A DNA stretch of 43,337 nucleotides from assembly GCA_020248665.1 (NCBI GenBank), contig JADCHE010000155.1:1-43337 (forward strand). Direction: 5' to 3'. Positions 7,483 to 15,833 of the stretch are shown here, piece after piece. The notes beneath the pieces were generated by a model. It did not search any database and was not told the DNA's origin. It saw nothing but the letters and a program-made list of their open reading frames with translations. Each line of letters begins with the position of its first letter. Positions within the stretch are counted from its first letter, which is position 1. The DNA comes from Burkholderiales bacterium (lineage in GTDB: Bacteria; Pseudomonadota; Gammaproteobacteria; Burkholderiales; Burkholderiaceae_E). Both the position numbers and the translations under genes were made by a program.

Positions 7483-8403
7483 TCAGCCGGCCCGGCGCGC
7501 CCCCGGCCGCAGGTTCAGCCAGACGATCGCACCCACGACCAGCGCCGCGCCTGCCGCCTGCAGCGGCCCGATCGCCTGGCCGAGGATCGCCCACGCGAGC
7601 CCCATCGAGGCGATCGGCTCGAAGTTCATCGCCGGTGCCGAGTTGACCGCGCCGAGCCGCGGCAGCACCACGAAGAGCGACGTGAACGCGGTGCCGTAGA
7701 GCAGCGACAGCAGCACGAGCCCGGTCCATCCGGTGGCGTCGCGCGGCCACGCGAAGCCGTCGCCCGCGACGCCCCCGACGGTCGCGACCGCGGCCACGGT
7801 GACCATGAACCACAGCGTGCGCACGCGGCCGTCGACCTCTCCCAGCCAGCGCGTCGTGAGCAGCAGCGCGAGGCCGAAGCACAGCGACGCGGCAAGCCCG
7901 AAGCCCACGCCCGCCGCGAAGCGCGCCGGATCGTCGAGCGAGCGCCCGCCCGAGGCGAGCACGCCGGGCACGTCGAGCGCGAGCGCGAGGCCGACGAGGA
8001 TCACCGGCATCGCGATCGCGGTCCGGCGCGACGGCCGCTCGCCGCCGCTCGCCCACGACAGCAGCGCGAGCACGACCGGGAAGCTGTTGAAGACCAGCAG
8101 CGCGAGCGCGACCGGGATCCGCGCGACCGCCGCGTACAGGCACACGCTCTGCGCCGCGAGCACCACGCCGATCGCGATCGCTCGCCCGCGCGTCGCGCCG
8201 CGCAGCATCGACGGCGTGCGCGTCGCCACGAGCAGCAGCGCCACCGCCGCCGCGGTCGCCGCGGAGCGCACCGCGACCGCGGTGACGACGCCGGTCCCGT
8301 GGTCGAACGCGAGCCGCGCCGCGACGTGGTTCGACGCGAACACCGTCGCGATGAGCATCAGCAGCGCGACGCCGGCCCAGCGCGGGATCGCGGAGGCGCT
8401 CAC
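7483..8403 (-). CDS. EamA/RhaT family drug-metabolite transporter
   Basis: 306 residues from a GTG at 8403 (MSASAIPRWAGVALLML). About ten hydrophobic segments are visible in two tandem halves, the usual arrangement of the 10-TM EamA exporters in the inner membrane. Typical features are the ASNHVAARLAF segment in helix 1-2 and the VALALLVFNSFPVVLALLSW helix. Such proteins export amino acids, metabolites or purines; the substrate cannot be read from sequence. It lies 49 bases downstream of the SDR gene on the same strand, so the two may be co-transcribed. Confidence 0.88.
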   Translation of the reverse strand: MSASAIPRWAGVALLMLIATVFASNHVAARLAFDHGTGVVTAVAVRSAATAAAVALLLVATRTPSMLRGATRGRAIAIGVVLAAQSVCLYAAVARIPVALALLVFNSFPVVLALLSWASGGERPSRRTAIAMPVILVGLALALDVPGVLASGGRSLDDPARFAAGVGFGLAASLCFGLALLLTTRWLGEVDGRVRTLWFMVTVAAVATVGGVAGDGFAWPRDATGWTGLVLLSLLYGTAFTSLFVVLPRLGAVNSAPAMNFEPIASMGLAWAILGQAIGPLQAAGAALVVGAIVWLNLRPGARRAG

Positions 8404-8452
8404 GGCTCGCCCCGTGCGCGGGCGCGCCCGCCGCCGAGCGGGCGAGCGCCGC

Positions 8453-9232
8453 TCACGCGCGCCGCTTCAGGTCCTCGCCACCGATGTAGAACCGGTTCCA
8501 GGTCGGCGCGATGACGACCTCGGCGAGGCACACGTGCGGCGGCGCGGAGACGACGAAGCCGATCGCGTCGGCAACGTCCTCGGGCCGCAGCATCCGCGCG
8601 ATCTCCTCCTCCGACGGCGGCACCGGCCGCGACGTCAGGATCGGCGTCGCGACCTCGCCGGGGCAGAAGTGGCACGCTCGCACGCCATGCCGCCCCTCCT
8701 CGTCGTTGACGCTCTGCACCAGCGGGTCGAGCGCGGTCTTGCTCGCGCTGTAGGCGACGCCCGGGAAGTCCCTGTACGACCAGCCGGCCAGCGACGAGAC
8801 GACGCAGATCGAGCCGCCGCCCGCCGCGCGCATGCCGGGCAGCACCGCGTGGACCGCGTTCGCGACGCCGACCAGGTTGATCTGCACGACCTTCGCGAAG
8901 CCTTCGGGCGTGAGCCTCGGCCAGGTGCGGTTCGGCACGTTGGTGCCGGCCGCGCAGACCAGCACCGACACCGGACCGTGGCGGCCGGAGATCGTCGCGT
9001 GCGCGGCGGCGACCGAGGCCGCGTCCGCGACGTCGGCCGGGACCACCTCGATGCGCAGTCCCTGCGCGCGCAGCTCGGCTGCGGTCTTCTCGAGCTCCTC
9101 GGCGCGCCGCCCCGAGATCGCGACGGTCGCGCCCGCGCGGCCCAGCCACGCGGCGGTCGCACGTCCGATCCCGGTGCCGCCGCCGGTCACCCAGGCGAGC
9201 TTCCCGTCGAGTCCCTGCTGCATCGCGCCCAT
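8453..9232 (-). CDS. Short-chain dehydrogenase/reductase (SDR)
   Basis: 259 residues with a complete classical SDR core: the cofactor loop TGGGTGIG at residues 16-23, Arg42/Arg43 after the second strand (suggesting NADPH preference), Asn119, catalytic Ser147, Tyr161 and Lys165 (YSASK). The structural N-N-A-G motif is replaced by CAAG at 93-96. A second ATG at residue 4 (9223) is an alternative start. The substrate is unknown. The 63-base gap to the PNPOx-like gene holds the divergent promoters. Confidence 0.88.
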   Translation of the reverse strand: MGAMQQGLDGKLAWVTGGGTGIGRATAAWLGRAGATVAISGRRAEELEKTAAELRAQGLRIEVVPADVADAASVAAAHATISGRHGPVSVLVCAAGTNVPNRTWPRLTPEGFAKVVQINLVGVANAVHAVLPGMRAAGGGSICVVSSLAGWSYRDFPGVAYSASKTALDPLVQSVNDEEGRHGVRACHFCPGEVATPILTSRPVPPSEEEIARMLRPEDVADAIGFVVSAPPHVCLAEVVIAPTWNRFYIGGEDLKRRA

Positions 9233-9295
9233 CGTCGCCTCTCCTCGTCGCGTGGGTGCGCCGGCCCGCGGACGCGGCCGGCTACACTGCGCGCC

Positions 9296-9961
9296 GTGCC
9301 CGACACCGAACCGATCGACCTCCCCGGCGGCGACGCGACGCTCGAAGCGATTCTAGCGGCCGCGTGGCAACTGCTCGAACGCGGCGCGCGCCGCGCGTCG
9401 GAAGACTGGCACTGGCCGGTGCTCGCGAGCGTCGACGCGCGGGATCCGGAACGCGCGGCCGCCGACGCGCGCGTGGTCGTGCTGCGGCGCGCCGACCGCG
9501 GCGCGCGCGAGCTCGAGATCCACGGCGACGCGCGCTCGCACAAGCGCGCGCAGCTCGACGCCGCCCCGCGCGCCTGCCTTGTCTTCCACGACCGCGCGCG
9601 CGAGCTGCAGCTGCGCGCGTGGGGCCCGGCGCGCACGCACGTCGGCGACGCGGTCGCGCGCCGCGCGTGGGACACGCTCGCGCCCTCGTCGCGCCGCGCC
9701 TACCTCGCGCCGCGCGCGCCCGGCGAGCCGACCGGCGCGCCCGATGCGAACCTGCCCGAGGCATTCCGCGACCGGCTGCCCGACGCGGCGCAGTCGGAGC
9801 CGGGCTTCGCGAGCTTCGCCGCGATCGTGATGCGGCCGCACGCGATCGAGTGGCTGCGGCTGGGCCGCAGCGGCCACCAGCGTGCGCGATTCGAGTGGGG
9901 CGACGAAACGGCCGGGGCCGGGACCGGAGCCGCGCCCGCGTCGACCTGGATCCGGCCCTGA
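9296..9961 (+). CDS. Pyridoxamine 5'-phosphate oxidase-like flavoprotein
   Basis: 221 residues from a GTG at 9296 (VPDTEPIDLPGGD). A split-barrel FMN-binding fold is suggested by PVLASVDARDPERAAADARVV, then IHGDARSHKRAQLDAAPRAC, and a C-terminal IEWLRLGRSGHQRARF block; this resembles the Pyridox_oxase_2 (Alr4036-like) group, which often acts on substrates other than pyridoxine phosphate. A TACACT hexamer at 9283-9288 lies seven bases before the GTG with no ribosome site, so translation may be leaderless. It is divergent from the SDR gene. Confidence 0.78.
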   Translation: MPDTEPIDLPGGDATLEAILAAAWQLLERGARRASEDWHWPVLASVDARDPERAAADARVVVLRRADRGARELEIHGDARSHKRAQLDAAPRACLVFHDRARELQLRAWGPARTHVGDAVARRAWDTLAPSSRRAYLAPRAPGEPTGAPDANLPEAFRDRLPDAAQSEPGFASFAAIVMRPHAIEWLRLGRSGHQRARFEWGDETAGAGTGAAPASTWIRP

Positions 9962-10070
9962 GCCGCGCCGCGCCGCGCGGCGCGGACCCCGCCGACCCGA
10001 CCTGACGGTGCGCGCGCGGCGCGCCCGCGCTATCGTCGGGGTCCGACCCATTCCGACAGCGAGCGAGCGC

Positions 10071-10700
10071 ATGGCCTCCGCAACCCTGAAGCAGACCCTC
10101 GAGCAGGTCGACACCTGGATCCGTTCGGGCGCCGCCGCCCGCGACGTCGAGCGCCTCGCGCGCGAGACGATGGTCCGCGCCTCCGAGCGCATTCCGCCCG
10201 AGGCGCTGCGCCGGCTCATCGTGCTCCTCGAGCGGCTGCGCCCGATCGCCGAGCGTGCGGCCGCGGCCGCGCAGCAGGGGGCCGAGACCGTGCGGCGCGC
10301 GGCCGAGTCGCGCGCAGGCGCGACGTCGGGCGCGGCGCCGGCGCGGGGCGCCGCGGGGGCGAAGCGGCGCGCGACGAAGGCGCCGGCCGCGAAGGCCCCT
10401 GCACGTAAGGCCGCCGCGAAGAAGGCCGCCGCGAAGTCGGGCGCGAAGGCGGGCGCGGAGACGGGCGCGAAGAAGGCCGGTGCGAAGAAGGCCGGTGCGA
10501 AGAAGGCCGGAGCGAAGAAGACCGCCTCGAACGGCACCGGCGTCGCGAAGGCGCCGGCCGCGAAGAAGGCGGCCCCGCGCAAGGCCCCCGCGAAGAAGGC
10601 CCCCGCGAAGACGCCGTCCGCGAGCAAACCCGCCCTCGCACGCAAGGCGCCCGCCTCGGCGCCCGCTTCGCCGGTCGCGAACGCCCCGTCCGCCGACTGA
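10071..10700 (+). CDS. Histone H1/AlgP-like Lys-Ala-Pro-rich protein
   Basis: 209 residues. The first 65 residues (MASATLKQTLEQVDTWIRSG ...) form a helical domain. From about residue 95 the chain becomes an AKKA/PAKK-type tail, almost entirely Ala, Lys, Pro and Gly, like the DNA-binding tails of AlgP and eukaryotic H1. It is expected to bind DNA nonspecifically and affect nucleoid packing or expression. Three 15-base units encoding GAKKA lie in the tail (10467-10511). A TATCGT hexamer at 10031-10036 is a likely -10 element with a leader of about 30 bases. Confidence 0.75.
   Translation: MASATLKQTLEQVDTWIRSGAAARDVERLARETMVRASERIPPEALRRLIVLLERLRPIAERAAAAAQQGAETVRRAAESRAGATSGAAPARGAAGAKRRATKAPAAKAPARKAAAKKAAAKSGAKAGAETGAKKAGAKKAGAKKAGAKKTASNGTGVAKAPAAKKAAPRKAPAKKAPAKTPSASKPALARKAPASAPASPVANAPSAD
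10467..10511 (+). repeat. Three tandem 15-bp units in the H1-like tail
   Basis: The unit GCGAAGAAGGCCGGT occurs at 10467-10481 and 10482-10496, and a third copy with one changed base at 10497-10511, followed by a partial unit to 10520. Each adds AKKAG in frame, so copy number can vary without frameshift. Confidence 0.85.
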
Positions 10701-10713
10701 GCCGGCCGCGTCC

Positions 10714-10735
10714 CGCCCGCCCGCGCGGGCGGGCG
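10714..10735. terminator. GC palindrome between convergent genes
   Basis: An eleven-base arm (CGCCCGCCCGC) is immediately followed by its exact complement. It sits 14 bases after the H1-like stop and six bases before the thioesterase stop, so it could act on both strands. There is no T-run, so termination is inferred from position. Confidence 0.4.
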
Positions 10736-10740
10736 CGCCC

Positions 10741-11145
10741 TCAGACCAGCGCGTAGGTCGTCGTCGCGTGCGCCGCGAGCCTGCCGTCCGGCGCGAGCAG
10801 CTCGACCTCGCCGAACGTCAGCGTGCGGCCCGGCTTGAGCACGCGTGCAACGACGCGCAGCTCGGTGCCCTGCACCGGCCTCATGAAGCTCGTCGTCAGG
10901 CTCACCGTCGTCATCGGCCTGAACCCGCCGAGTTGCGACGACACCGCGAGCACCATCGCCGTGTCGGCCGCGGCCATCATCGCCTGGCCGCACACCGTGC
11001 CGCCGACCCGCGCGAGCCGCGCATCGAACGGCAGCCGCAGCGTCGTCTCGCCGCCGCCGATCGCGAGCACCTCGAGCCGCAGGTCCTGCACCCACGGCGC
11101 GAACAGCTCCCCGAGCATGCGCTGCGCCTCTTCGACCGTCACCAT
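10741..11145 (-). CDS. PaaI-family acyl-CoA thioesterase (hotdog fold)
   Basis: 134 residues from an ATG at 11145 with AGGGAG nine bases upstream; a GTG three codons earlier is less well placed. The hotdog pattern includes RVGGTVCGQAMMAAADTAMV near residue 47 (an Asp in the helix is the usual catalytic acid) and a second half MTTVSLTTSFMRPVQGTELR near residue 80. Members hydrolyse aryl- or acyl-CoA esters in the cytoplasm. It is divergent from the TRAP operon, 141 bases away, which may indicate a shared regulatory region. Confidence 0.82.
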   Translation of the reverse strand: MVTVEEAQRMLGELFAPWVQDLRLEVLAIGGGETTLRLPFDARLARVGGTVCGQAMMAAADTAMVLAVSSQLGGFRPMTTVSLTTSFMRPVQGTELRVVARVLKPGRTLTFGEVELLAPDGRLAAHATTTYALV

Positions 11146-11240
11146 CGCGACCACTCCCTGATCCGTGCCGGCAGACGATACACGCGGTCCCCGGGCGCGC
11201 GATAGCGCAGCGCAGCATCGCGTCGGCTGGCGCGTCGTCC

Positions 11241-11257
11241 GTAACGGGTGTTACAGT
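11241..11257 (+). promoter_or_regulatory. Dyad overlapping a -10 element of TRAP operon 1 (possible MarR operator)
   Basis: GTAAC-GGGT-GTTAC (11241-11254) is a perfect inverted repeat whose right arm runs into TACAGT (11252-11257), a credible -10 hexamer 29 bases before the dctQ-like ATG. A very similar element, read on the minus strand, precedes the cupin gene at 15673 (see 15694-15717). The marR-like gene of this operon is the obvious candidate regulator. Confidence 0.5.
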
Positions 11258-11286
11258 TCCGGCCCGCTCCGCATCATCGCCCGTCG

Positions 11287-11916
11287 ATGTCGTCACGTCC
11301 CGAGCCCGGTCCCGCGTTGCCGCCCGAAGCAGCTCCGCCGCCCCGCCGCGAGCCCGTCCTGGTCGAGGAGGCGATCGCGGTCGCCTGCATGGTGGTGCTG
11401 GTGCTGCTGACGCTGGCCAACGTGCTGGTGCGCTACTTCACCGACGAGAGCTTCGCGGCCACCGAGGAGGTCTCGATCGCGCTGATGGTCATCATGACCG
11501 TCGCCGGCGCCTGCTCGGCCGCGGCCCGGGACCGCCACATCCGCATCGAGTTCTTCTACGAGACCGGCAGCGCCGGCCGGCGCCGCAGGCTCGCGCTGCT
11601 GTCGGCGACGATCACCTGCGTGTTCTTCCTCGTGCTCGGGGCGCTGTCGGCGCGCGTCGTCTGGGACGAGTGGCGCTACGAGGAGACGACGATGGCGCTG
11701 GGCCTGCCGCGGTGGTGGTACACCGTGTGGGTGCCGGTGATGTGCGTCGTGCTCGCGATGCGCGCGGCGGCCGTCGCGGGCAAGGTGCGCCGCGGGCTGA
11801 TGCTGCCCGGGGGCGACGGCGGCGGCGACGACGCCGGCTCGCCGCTCACCGGCCATGCGCACGCGGCCGACGTCGACCGCGCGGCGGTTCGCGCGCCGAA
11901 GGACGCGACGCGATGA
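11287..11916 (+). CDS. TRAP transporter 1, small permease subunit (DctQ-like)
   Basis: 209 residues. After a Pro-rich N-terminal 30 residues there are four hydrophobic helices (roughly 35-60, 70-90, 108-130, 150-170), the usual DctQ topology. Conserved-type features are LANVLVRYFTDESFAATEEV after helix 1 and RHIRIEFF in the loop after helix 2. Together with DctM it forms the inner-membrane module that uses an ion gradient to import carboxylates delivered by the binding protein. The stop overlaps the next ATG (ATGA at 11913), showing translational coupling. Confidence 0.9.
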   Translation: MSSRPEPGPALPPEAAPPPRREPVLVEEAIAVACMVVLVLLTLANVLVRYFTDESFAATEEVSIALMVIMTVAGACSAAARDRHIRIEFFYETGSAGRRRRLALLSATITCVFFLVLGALSARVVWDEWRYEETTMALGLPRWWYTVWVPVMCVVLAMRAAAVAGKVRRGLMLPGGDGGGDDAGSPLTGHAHAADVDRAAVRAPKDATR

Positions 11917-13211
11917 TCGCGGCGCTGCTCTTCGCCGCGTTCTTCCTGCTGATGTTCCTCGGCGTGCCGATCGGCGTCGCGCTCGGCGTCGGCGGCATGA
12001 TCGCGATCGCGCTCGAGAACCCGGACACGATGCTGTGGGGCACGCTCGCCGCGCCGCAGAATTTCCACGCCGGCCTCGCGAAGTACCCGCTGCTCGCGTT
12101 GCCGATGTTCGTGCTGGTCGGCTCGATCTTCGACCGCTCCGGCGTCGCCCGGCGGATGGTGCAGTTCGCGATCGCCTGCGTCGGCCGCGGCCCCGGCATG
12201 CTGCCGCTGGTCGCGATCCTGGTCGCGATGGTGCTGGGCGGCATCTCGGGCTCCGGCCCGGCGAACGCCGCCGCGGTCGGCGGCGTGATGATCGCGGCGA
12301 TGGCCCGCGCGGGCTACCCCGCGCCCTTCTCCGCGTCGGTGGTCGGCGCGGCCGCCGCGACCGACGTGCTGATTCCGCCCTCGATCGCGTTCATCGTCTA
12401 CAGCGTCGTGGTGCCTGGCGCGTCGGTGCCCGCGCTGTTCGCAGCCGGCATGGTGCCCGGCATCCTCGCGGGCCTCGCGCTGATCATCCCGGCAGTGTGG
12501 CTGTCGAGGAAGCACGGCTTCGGCGTGGCCGAGCGCGAACTGCCGCGTCCGCCGTTCTGGAAGTCGCTGCGCGAGGCCTCGTGGGGCCTCGCCGCGCCGG
12601 TGCTGATCCTCGGCGGCATGCGCGCCGGCTGGTTCACGCCGACCGAGGCCGCGGTGGTCGCGGTGGTCTATGGCCTGTTCGTGGGCATGTTCGTCCATCG
12701 GACGATGGGCCCGCGCGAGCTGTGGGACACCTTCCGCGAGGCGACCGAGATCTCGGCGGTCATCATGCTGGTGCTCGGGCTGGCCGCGATCTTCGCCTAC
12801 GCGGTCGCGACCCTCGGCCTCGCCGACCCGCTCGTCGACGGCATCCGCGCGCTCGGCTGGAGCGGCGCGCTGACGCTGACGCTGGTCGCGGTGCTGCTGC
12901 TGGTCGTCGGCATGTTCCTCGACGGCGTGTCGATCTTCCTGATCTTCCTGCCGCTGCTGCTGCCGCTGATGAAGCTGTACCAGTGGGACCCGGTCTGGTT
13001 CGGCGTGCTGCTGACGATGATGGTGGCGATCGGCCAGTTCACGCCGCCGATGGCGGTCAACCTGCTGGTGTCGTGCCGCATCGCCGGCGTGCGCATCGAG
13101 CAGACCGTGCCCTGGGTCGGCTGGCTGGTGTTCTCGTTCCTGACGGCCGCCGTCCTGGTGGCGGTGTTCCCCGAGCTCGCGCTTTGGCTGCCGCGCGCGC
13201 TCGGCTACTGA
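11913..13211 (+). CDS. TRAP transporter 1, large permease subunit (DctM-like)
   Basis: 432 residues, the typical DctM length, with about twelve hydrophobic segments. Family signatures are MFLGVPIGVALGVGG in the first hairpin, GGISGSGPANAAAVGGVMI near residue 110, TDVLIPPSIAFIVY near residue 150, and GVLLTMMVAIGQFTPPMAVNL near residue 365. These form the ion and substrate path in the inner membrane. The gene is read through the ATGA overlap with dctQ and is followed 37 bases later by the binding-protein gene with its own strong ribosome site. Confidence 0.92.
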   Translation: MIAALLFAAFFLLMFLGVPIGVALGVGGMIAIALENPDTMLWGTLAAPQNFHAGLAKYPLLALPMFVLVGSIFDRSGVARRMVQFAIACVGRGPGMLPLVAILVAMVLGGISGSGPANAAAVGGVMIAAMARAGYPAPFSASVVGAAAATDVLIPPSIAFIVYSVVVPGASVPALFAAGMVPGILAGLALIIPAVWLSRKHGFGVAERELPRPPFWKSLREASWGLAAPVLILGGMRAGWFTPTEAAVVAVVYGLFVGMFVHRTMGPRELWDTFREATEISAVIMLVLGLAAIFAYAVATLGLADPLVDGIRALGWSGALTLTLVAVLLLVVGMFLDGVSIFLIFLPLLLPLMKLYQWDPVWFGVLLTMMVAIGQFTPPMAVNLLVSCRIAGVRIEQTVPWVGWLVFSFLTAAVLVAVFPELALWLPRALGY

Positions 13212-13248
13212 AGTTCCCGTACGTTCCCCAGAAAGAGGAGACCCCGAG

Positions 13249-14277
13249 ATGAAACGACGCGACATCCTGAAGACCGGCGCCGCCAGCGGCGCGGCCCTCG
13301 GCTTCCCGACGATCCTGAAGGCGCAGCAGGCCTACCGGCCCGAGTACAAGATGTCGACGGTCGTCGGCACCGCGCTCGCCTGGGGCCGCTGCGGCGAGCG
13401 GTTCGGCAAGCTGGTGTCCGAGCGCACCGGCGGCCGGATCAACATCAAGCAGTACCCGGGCTCCAGCCTCGTGCAGGGCCAGCAGGACCGCGAGTTCGCG
13501 GCGATGCGCCAGGGCATCATCGACGTGCTCTGCGGCGCCCCGATCAACTGGTCGGGCACGGTGCGCGAGTGCGGCGCGTTCGCGCTGCCGTTCCTGATGC
13601 CCGACCACAAGGCCTACGACGCGCTGATCCAGTCGGACGCGGTGCAGAAGGACTTCTTCGACATCATCCGCAAGGCCGGTGCCGAGCCGCTCGCGGTGGG
13701 CGAGACCGGCTACCGCCAGCTGTCGAACAGCAAGCGCGCGGTGAGGAAGCCCGATGACCTCAAGGGCCTGAAGATCCGCGTCGTCGCGAGCCCGATGTAC
13801 CAGGAGATCATGTCGGGCATGCAGGCGAACCCCACCGCGATGAGCTGGGCCGACGCGCAGCCGGCACTCGCCTCGGGGGCGGTCGACGGGCAGGAGAACC
13901 CGATGGAGCTGTTCCTCGGGCTCAAGGTCCACACGCTGGGCCAGAAGTTCGTGACCAAGTGGAACTACTCGAACGACATCCTGCTGATCGCGATCGCCAA
14001 CCCGATCTGGAACTCGTGGTCGCCGCAGGACCAGAAGATCGTCCGCGAGGCCGCGATCGAGGCCGCGAAGGAGAACATCAGGGAGGTCCGCGAGGTCTAC
14101 GCCAAGGACGTCGAGGCCGTCCGCGCGCTCGGCGTCGACGTCACGGTGCCGACGGCGGCCGAGATGGAGACCTGGCAGATCGCGTGCCGTCGGCCGTACG
14201 CGCGCTGGAAGGCGCAGATCAACCCCGGCCTGATCTCGAAGTTCGAGGAGGTCGTCGCCCGGACCCGCAAGGCCTGA
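13249..14277 (+). CDS. TRAP transporter 1, periplasmic substrate-binding protein (DctP-like)
   Basis: 342 residues. AGAGGAGA upstream is a strong ribosome site. The N-terminus MKRRDILKTGAASGAALGFP has twin arginines, a hydrophobic stretch and LKAQQ before the mature start, so Tat export is likely. The mature part shows the DctP pattern: VVGTALAWGRCGERFGKLVS, GRINIKQYPGSSLVQGQQD, LKGLKIRVVASPMYQ (the Arg normally clamps the substrate carboxylate) and GAVDGQENPMELF near residue 212. The ligand is probably a carboxylate or aromatic acid. The gene order Q-M-P is normal for one TRAP subgroup. Confidence 0.92.
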   Translation: MKRRDILKTGAASGAALGFPTILKAQQAYRPEYKMSTVVGTALAWGRCGERFGKLVSERTGGRINIKQYPGSSLVQGQQDREFAAMRQGIIDVLCGAPINWSGTVRECGAFALPFLMPDHKAYDALIQSDAVQKDFFDIIRKAGAEPLAVGETGYRQLSNSKRAVRKPDDLKGLKIRVVASPMYQEIMSGMQANPTAMSWADAQPALASGAVDGQENPMELFLGLKVHTLGQKFVTKWNYSNDILLIAIANPIWNSWSPQDQKIVREAAIEAAKENIREVREVYAKDVEAVRALGVDVTVPTAAEMETWQIACRRPYARWKAQINPGLISKFEEVVARTRKA

Positions 14278-14278
14278 G

Positions 14279-14776
14279 ATGGCCCCGGCGCGCCCCGCTC
14301 CGGCCGGCCGCGACGACGGGCCGCCGCACGATCGCACGCTGCTCTTCGCGATGGTGCGGCTGGTCAACCTGACCGCCCGGCCCTTCCAGGAGGGCATCGG
14401 GCGGCGGCATCGTCTCGGGCTGTCGGAGTGGCGCGTGCTCGCGGTGCTGCACGAGCATCCGGGGTCGGCTGCGATCGAGATCGCGCAGCGCACCGGGCTC
14501 GACAAGATGAGCGTCTCGCGCGCGCTCGCGTCGCTCGAGGCCGCGGGCCGCGTCGCGCGCCGGCCCGACCCCGACGACGGCCGCCGCGCGCTCGCGACGC
14601 TGACACCGGCGGGGCGCCAGCTCTACCGCAGCCTGCGCGGCCCCGCCCGCGAGCGCGAGGCGGCGGTCACCGGCGCGCTGACCGCGGCCGAGCGCAGGCA
14701 GCTGACGGCGCTCGTCGAGCGGATGACCGCGTCGGTGCTCTCGGCCGACGGCGCGCCGCCCGACGCGCCGCGCTGA
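14279..14776 (+). CDS. MarR family transcriptional regulator
   Basis: 165 residues. It starts one base after the TRAP binding-protein stop (TGAGATG), so it is the last gene of that operon. The winged helix is clear: LGLSEWRVLAVLHEHPGSAA, the recognition-helix region GLDKMSVSRALASLEAAG, and the wing RRPDPDDGRRALATLTPAG (about residues 45-112), flanked by dimerisation helices. MarR proteins usually repress and are released by an aromatic or carboxylate ligand; operon location suggests the ligand is the TRAP substrate or a derivative. The dyads at 11241 and 15694 are candidate operators. Confidence 0.9.
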   Translation: MAPARPAPAGRDDGPPHDRTLLFAMVRLVNLTARPFQEGIGRRHRLGLSEWRVLAVLHEHPGSAAIEIAQRTGLDKMSVSRALASLEAAGRVARRPDPDDGRRALATLTPAGRQLYRSLRGPAREREAAVTGALTAAERRQLTALVERMTASVLSADGAPPDAPR

Positions 14777-14777
14777 C

Positions 14778-14815
14778 GGATCGGCCGCGGGCGCGAGCCG
14801 GCCGCGGCCCGATCG
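14778..14815. terminator. Bidirectional hairpin between marR and cupin genes
   Basis: Arms GATCGGCCGCGG and CCGCGGCCCGATC pair with one bulged base around a loop of about ten bases. It fills the 54-base gap between two convergent genes and could terminate both. No clear T-run follows on either strand. Confidence 0.45.
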
Positions 14816-14830
14816 TGCAGCGACGCCCGC

Positions 14831-15673
14831 TCAGCGATACCCGAACAGGTCCGCCCGCGGCGGCGCCGCCCCGTCGGCGCTCCCCGGCGGATCGATCCAG
14901 TGCGCCGGACCCTCGGCCCATGCGAGCACCAGCGCACCGAACGGGCAGGCGAGGCTCACCTCGGCGGTCGGCTCGAGGATGACGAAGCAGCCCGCGTGCG
15001 CGACCCGCCCGTCGACCTCGAGCAGCCCGCCGCGGATCCAGAGCTCGGTGTGGCCGGTCACGACCAGCCGCGGAATGCGGCTCTGCGGCCGGATCGACAA
15101 CTGCACCATCCGGTGATCGTCGGCGGTCGGCGCGTAGTCGAACACCGTGCGGCGCACGACCCCGTCGCAGCCGGTGCCCTGCTCGGGGAGCAGGTCGACC
15201 GACACGTTGATGTCGGGCGGCACCGACGGCGCCGGGTTGGAGAGCAGCGCGTGGCGGGCGCCGGCGTGCAGGCCGTGCAGCGGCCCGTCCTGCGGCGGGT
15301 AGGTCACCGGCCCTTCCAGCCGCGCGACGAACAGCGTGCGCGCGTAGGCGATCGCGTCGTGCGTCGCGCCCTTCAGGTTGATGCCGGCCTGCCCGGCGAG
15401 GATCGCGCCCTGGTAGTCGGTCAGGCCGCCGTCGACGAAGTAGCTGGTCGCGACGCCCTGGTGCTGGTGCAGCCCCGAGCGGACCATCGGCTCCATCGCG
15501 ATCAGCCCGAGGAACTGGCCGCGCTCGTCGTCGCGCCGCACGACCTTCTGCAGGACACCGGCCTTGCCGGCCTCGCGCCAGTCGAGCTCGGCGGGGTCGT
15601 ACACGTAGGCGCCGCCGCGGCCGCCGCGGCGGTAGGGCTCGGCAGGACGTGCGGCGGTGGCGAGGGTGTCCAT
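14831..15673 (-). CDS. Double-cupin protein (ChrR/dihydroxyacetophenone dioxygenase-like)
   Basis: 280 residues from an ATG at 15673 with AAGGAGA seven bases upstream. Two cupin-like halves are visible: the first with GLHQHQGVATSYFVDGG (about residues 67-83; histidines as likely metal ligands), the second with SRIPRLVVTGHTELWIRGGL (about residues 198-217; one His only) and a VAHAGCFVILEP strand. This resembles ChrR-type cupins and 2,4'-dihydroxyacetophenone dioxygenases. It could be a metal-dependent dioxygenase or an isomerase; the reaction is not fixed by sequence. Its promoter carries a dyad like that of TRAP operon 1, suggesting it acts on the imported compound. Confidence 0.75.
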   Translation of the reverse strand: MDTLATAARPAEPYRRGGRGGAYVYDPAELDWREAGKAGVLQKVVRRDDERGQFLGLIAMEPMVRSGLHQHQGVATSYFVDGGLTDYQGAILAGQAGINLKGATHDAIAYARTLFVARLEGPVTYPPQDGPLHGLHAGARHALLSNPAPSVPPDINVSVDLLPEQGTGCDGVVRRTVFDYAPTADDHRMVQLSIRPQSRIPRLVVTGHTELWIRGGLLEVDGRVAHAGCFVILEPTAEVSLACPFGALVLAWAEGPAHWIDPPGSADGAAPPRADLFGYR

Positions 15674-15693
15674 GCGGGGCGTCTCCTTCGCCC

Positions 15694-15717
15694 GGATCGT
15701 AACACTCGTGACGATCC
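15694..15717 (-). promoter_or_regulatory. 24-bp dyad over the cupin promoter (possible MarR operator)
   Basis: Arms GGATCGTAAC (15694-15703) and GTGACGATCC (15708-15717) are complementary at nine of ten positions around ACTC. Read on the minus strand the core is GTCAC-GAGT-GTTAC, which differs at two of 14 positions from the GTAAC-GGGT-GTTAC element at 11241, and TACGAT inside it is a likely -10 hexamer for the cupin gene. Confidence 0.5.
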
Positions 15718-15833
15718 GCCGTCGACCGGTCGGGCCGCCGCCGCGGGCGCCGGCGGCCGATGCTGCGGCGCAGCTACCGCGGCCTGCTCGGTCGGCCTAC
15801 ACTGGACCGGTCGCTGCCCGCTCCCGTCCTCCG

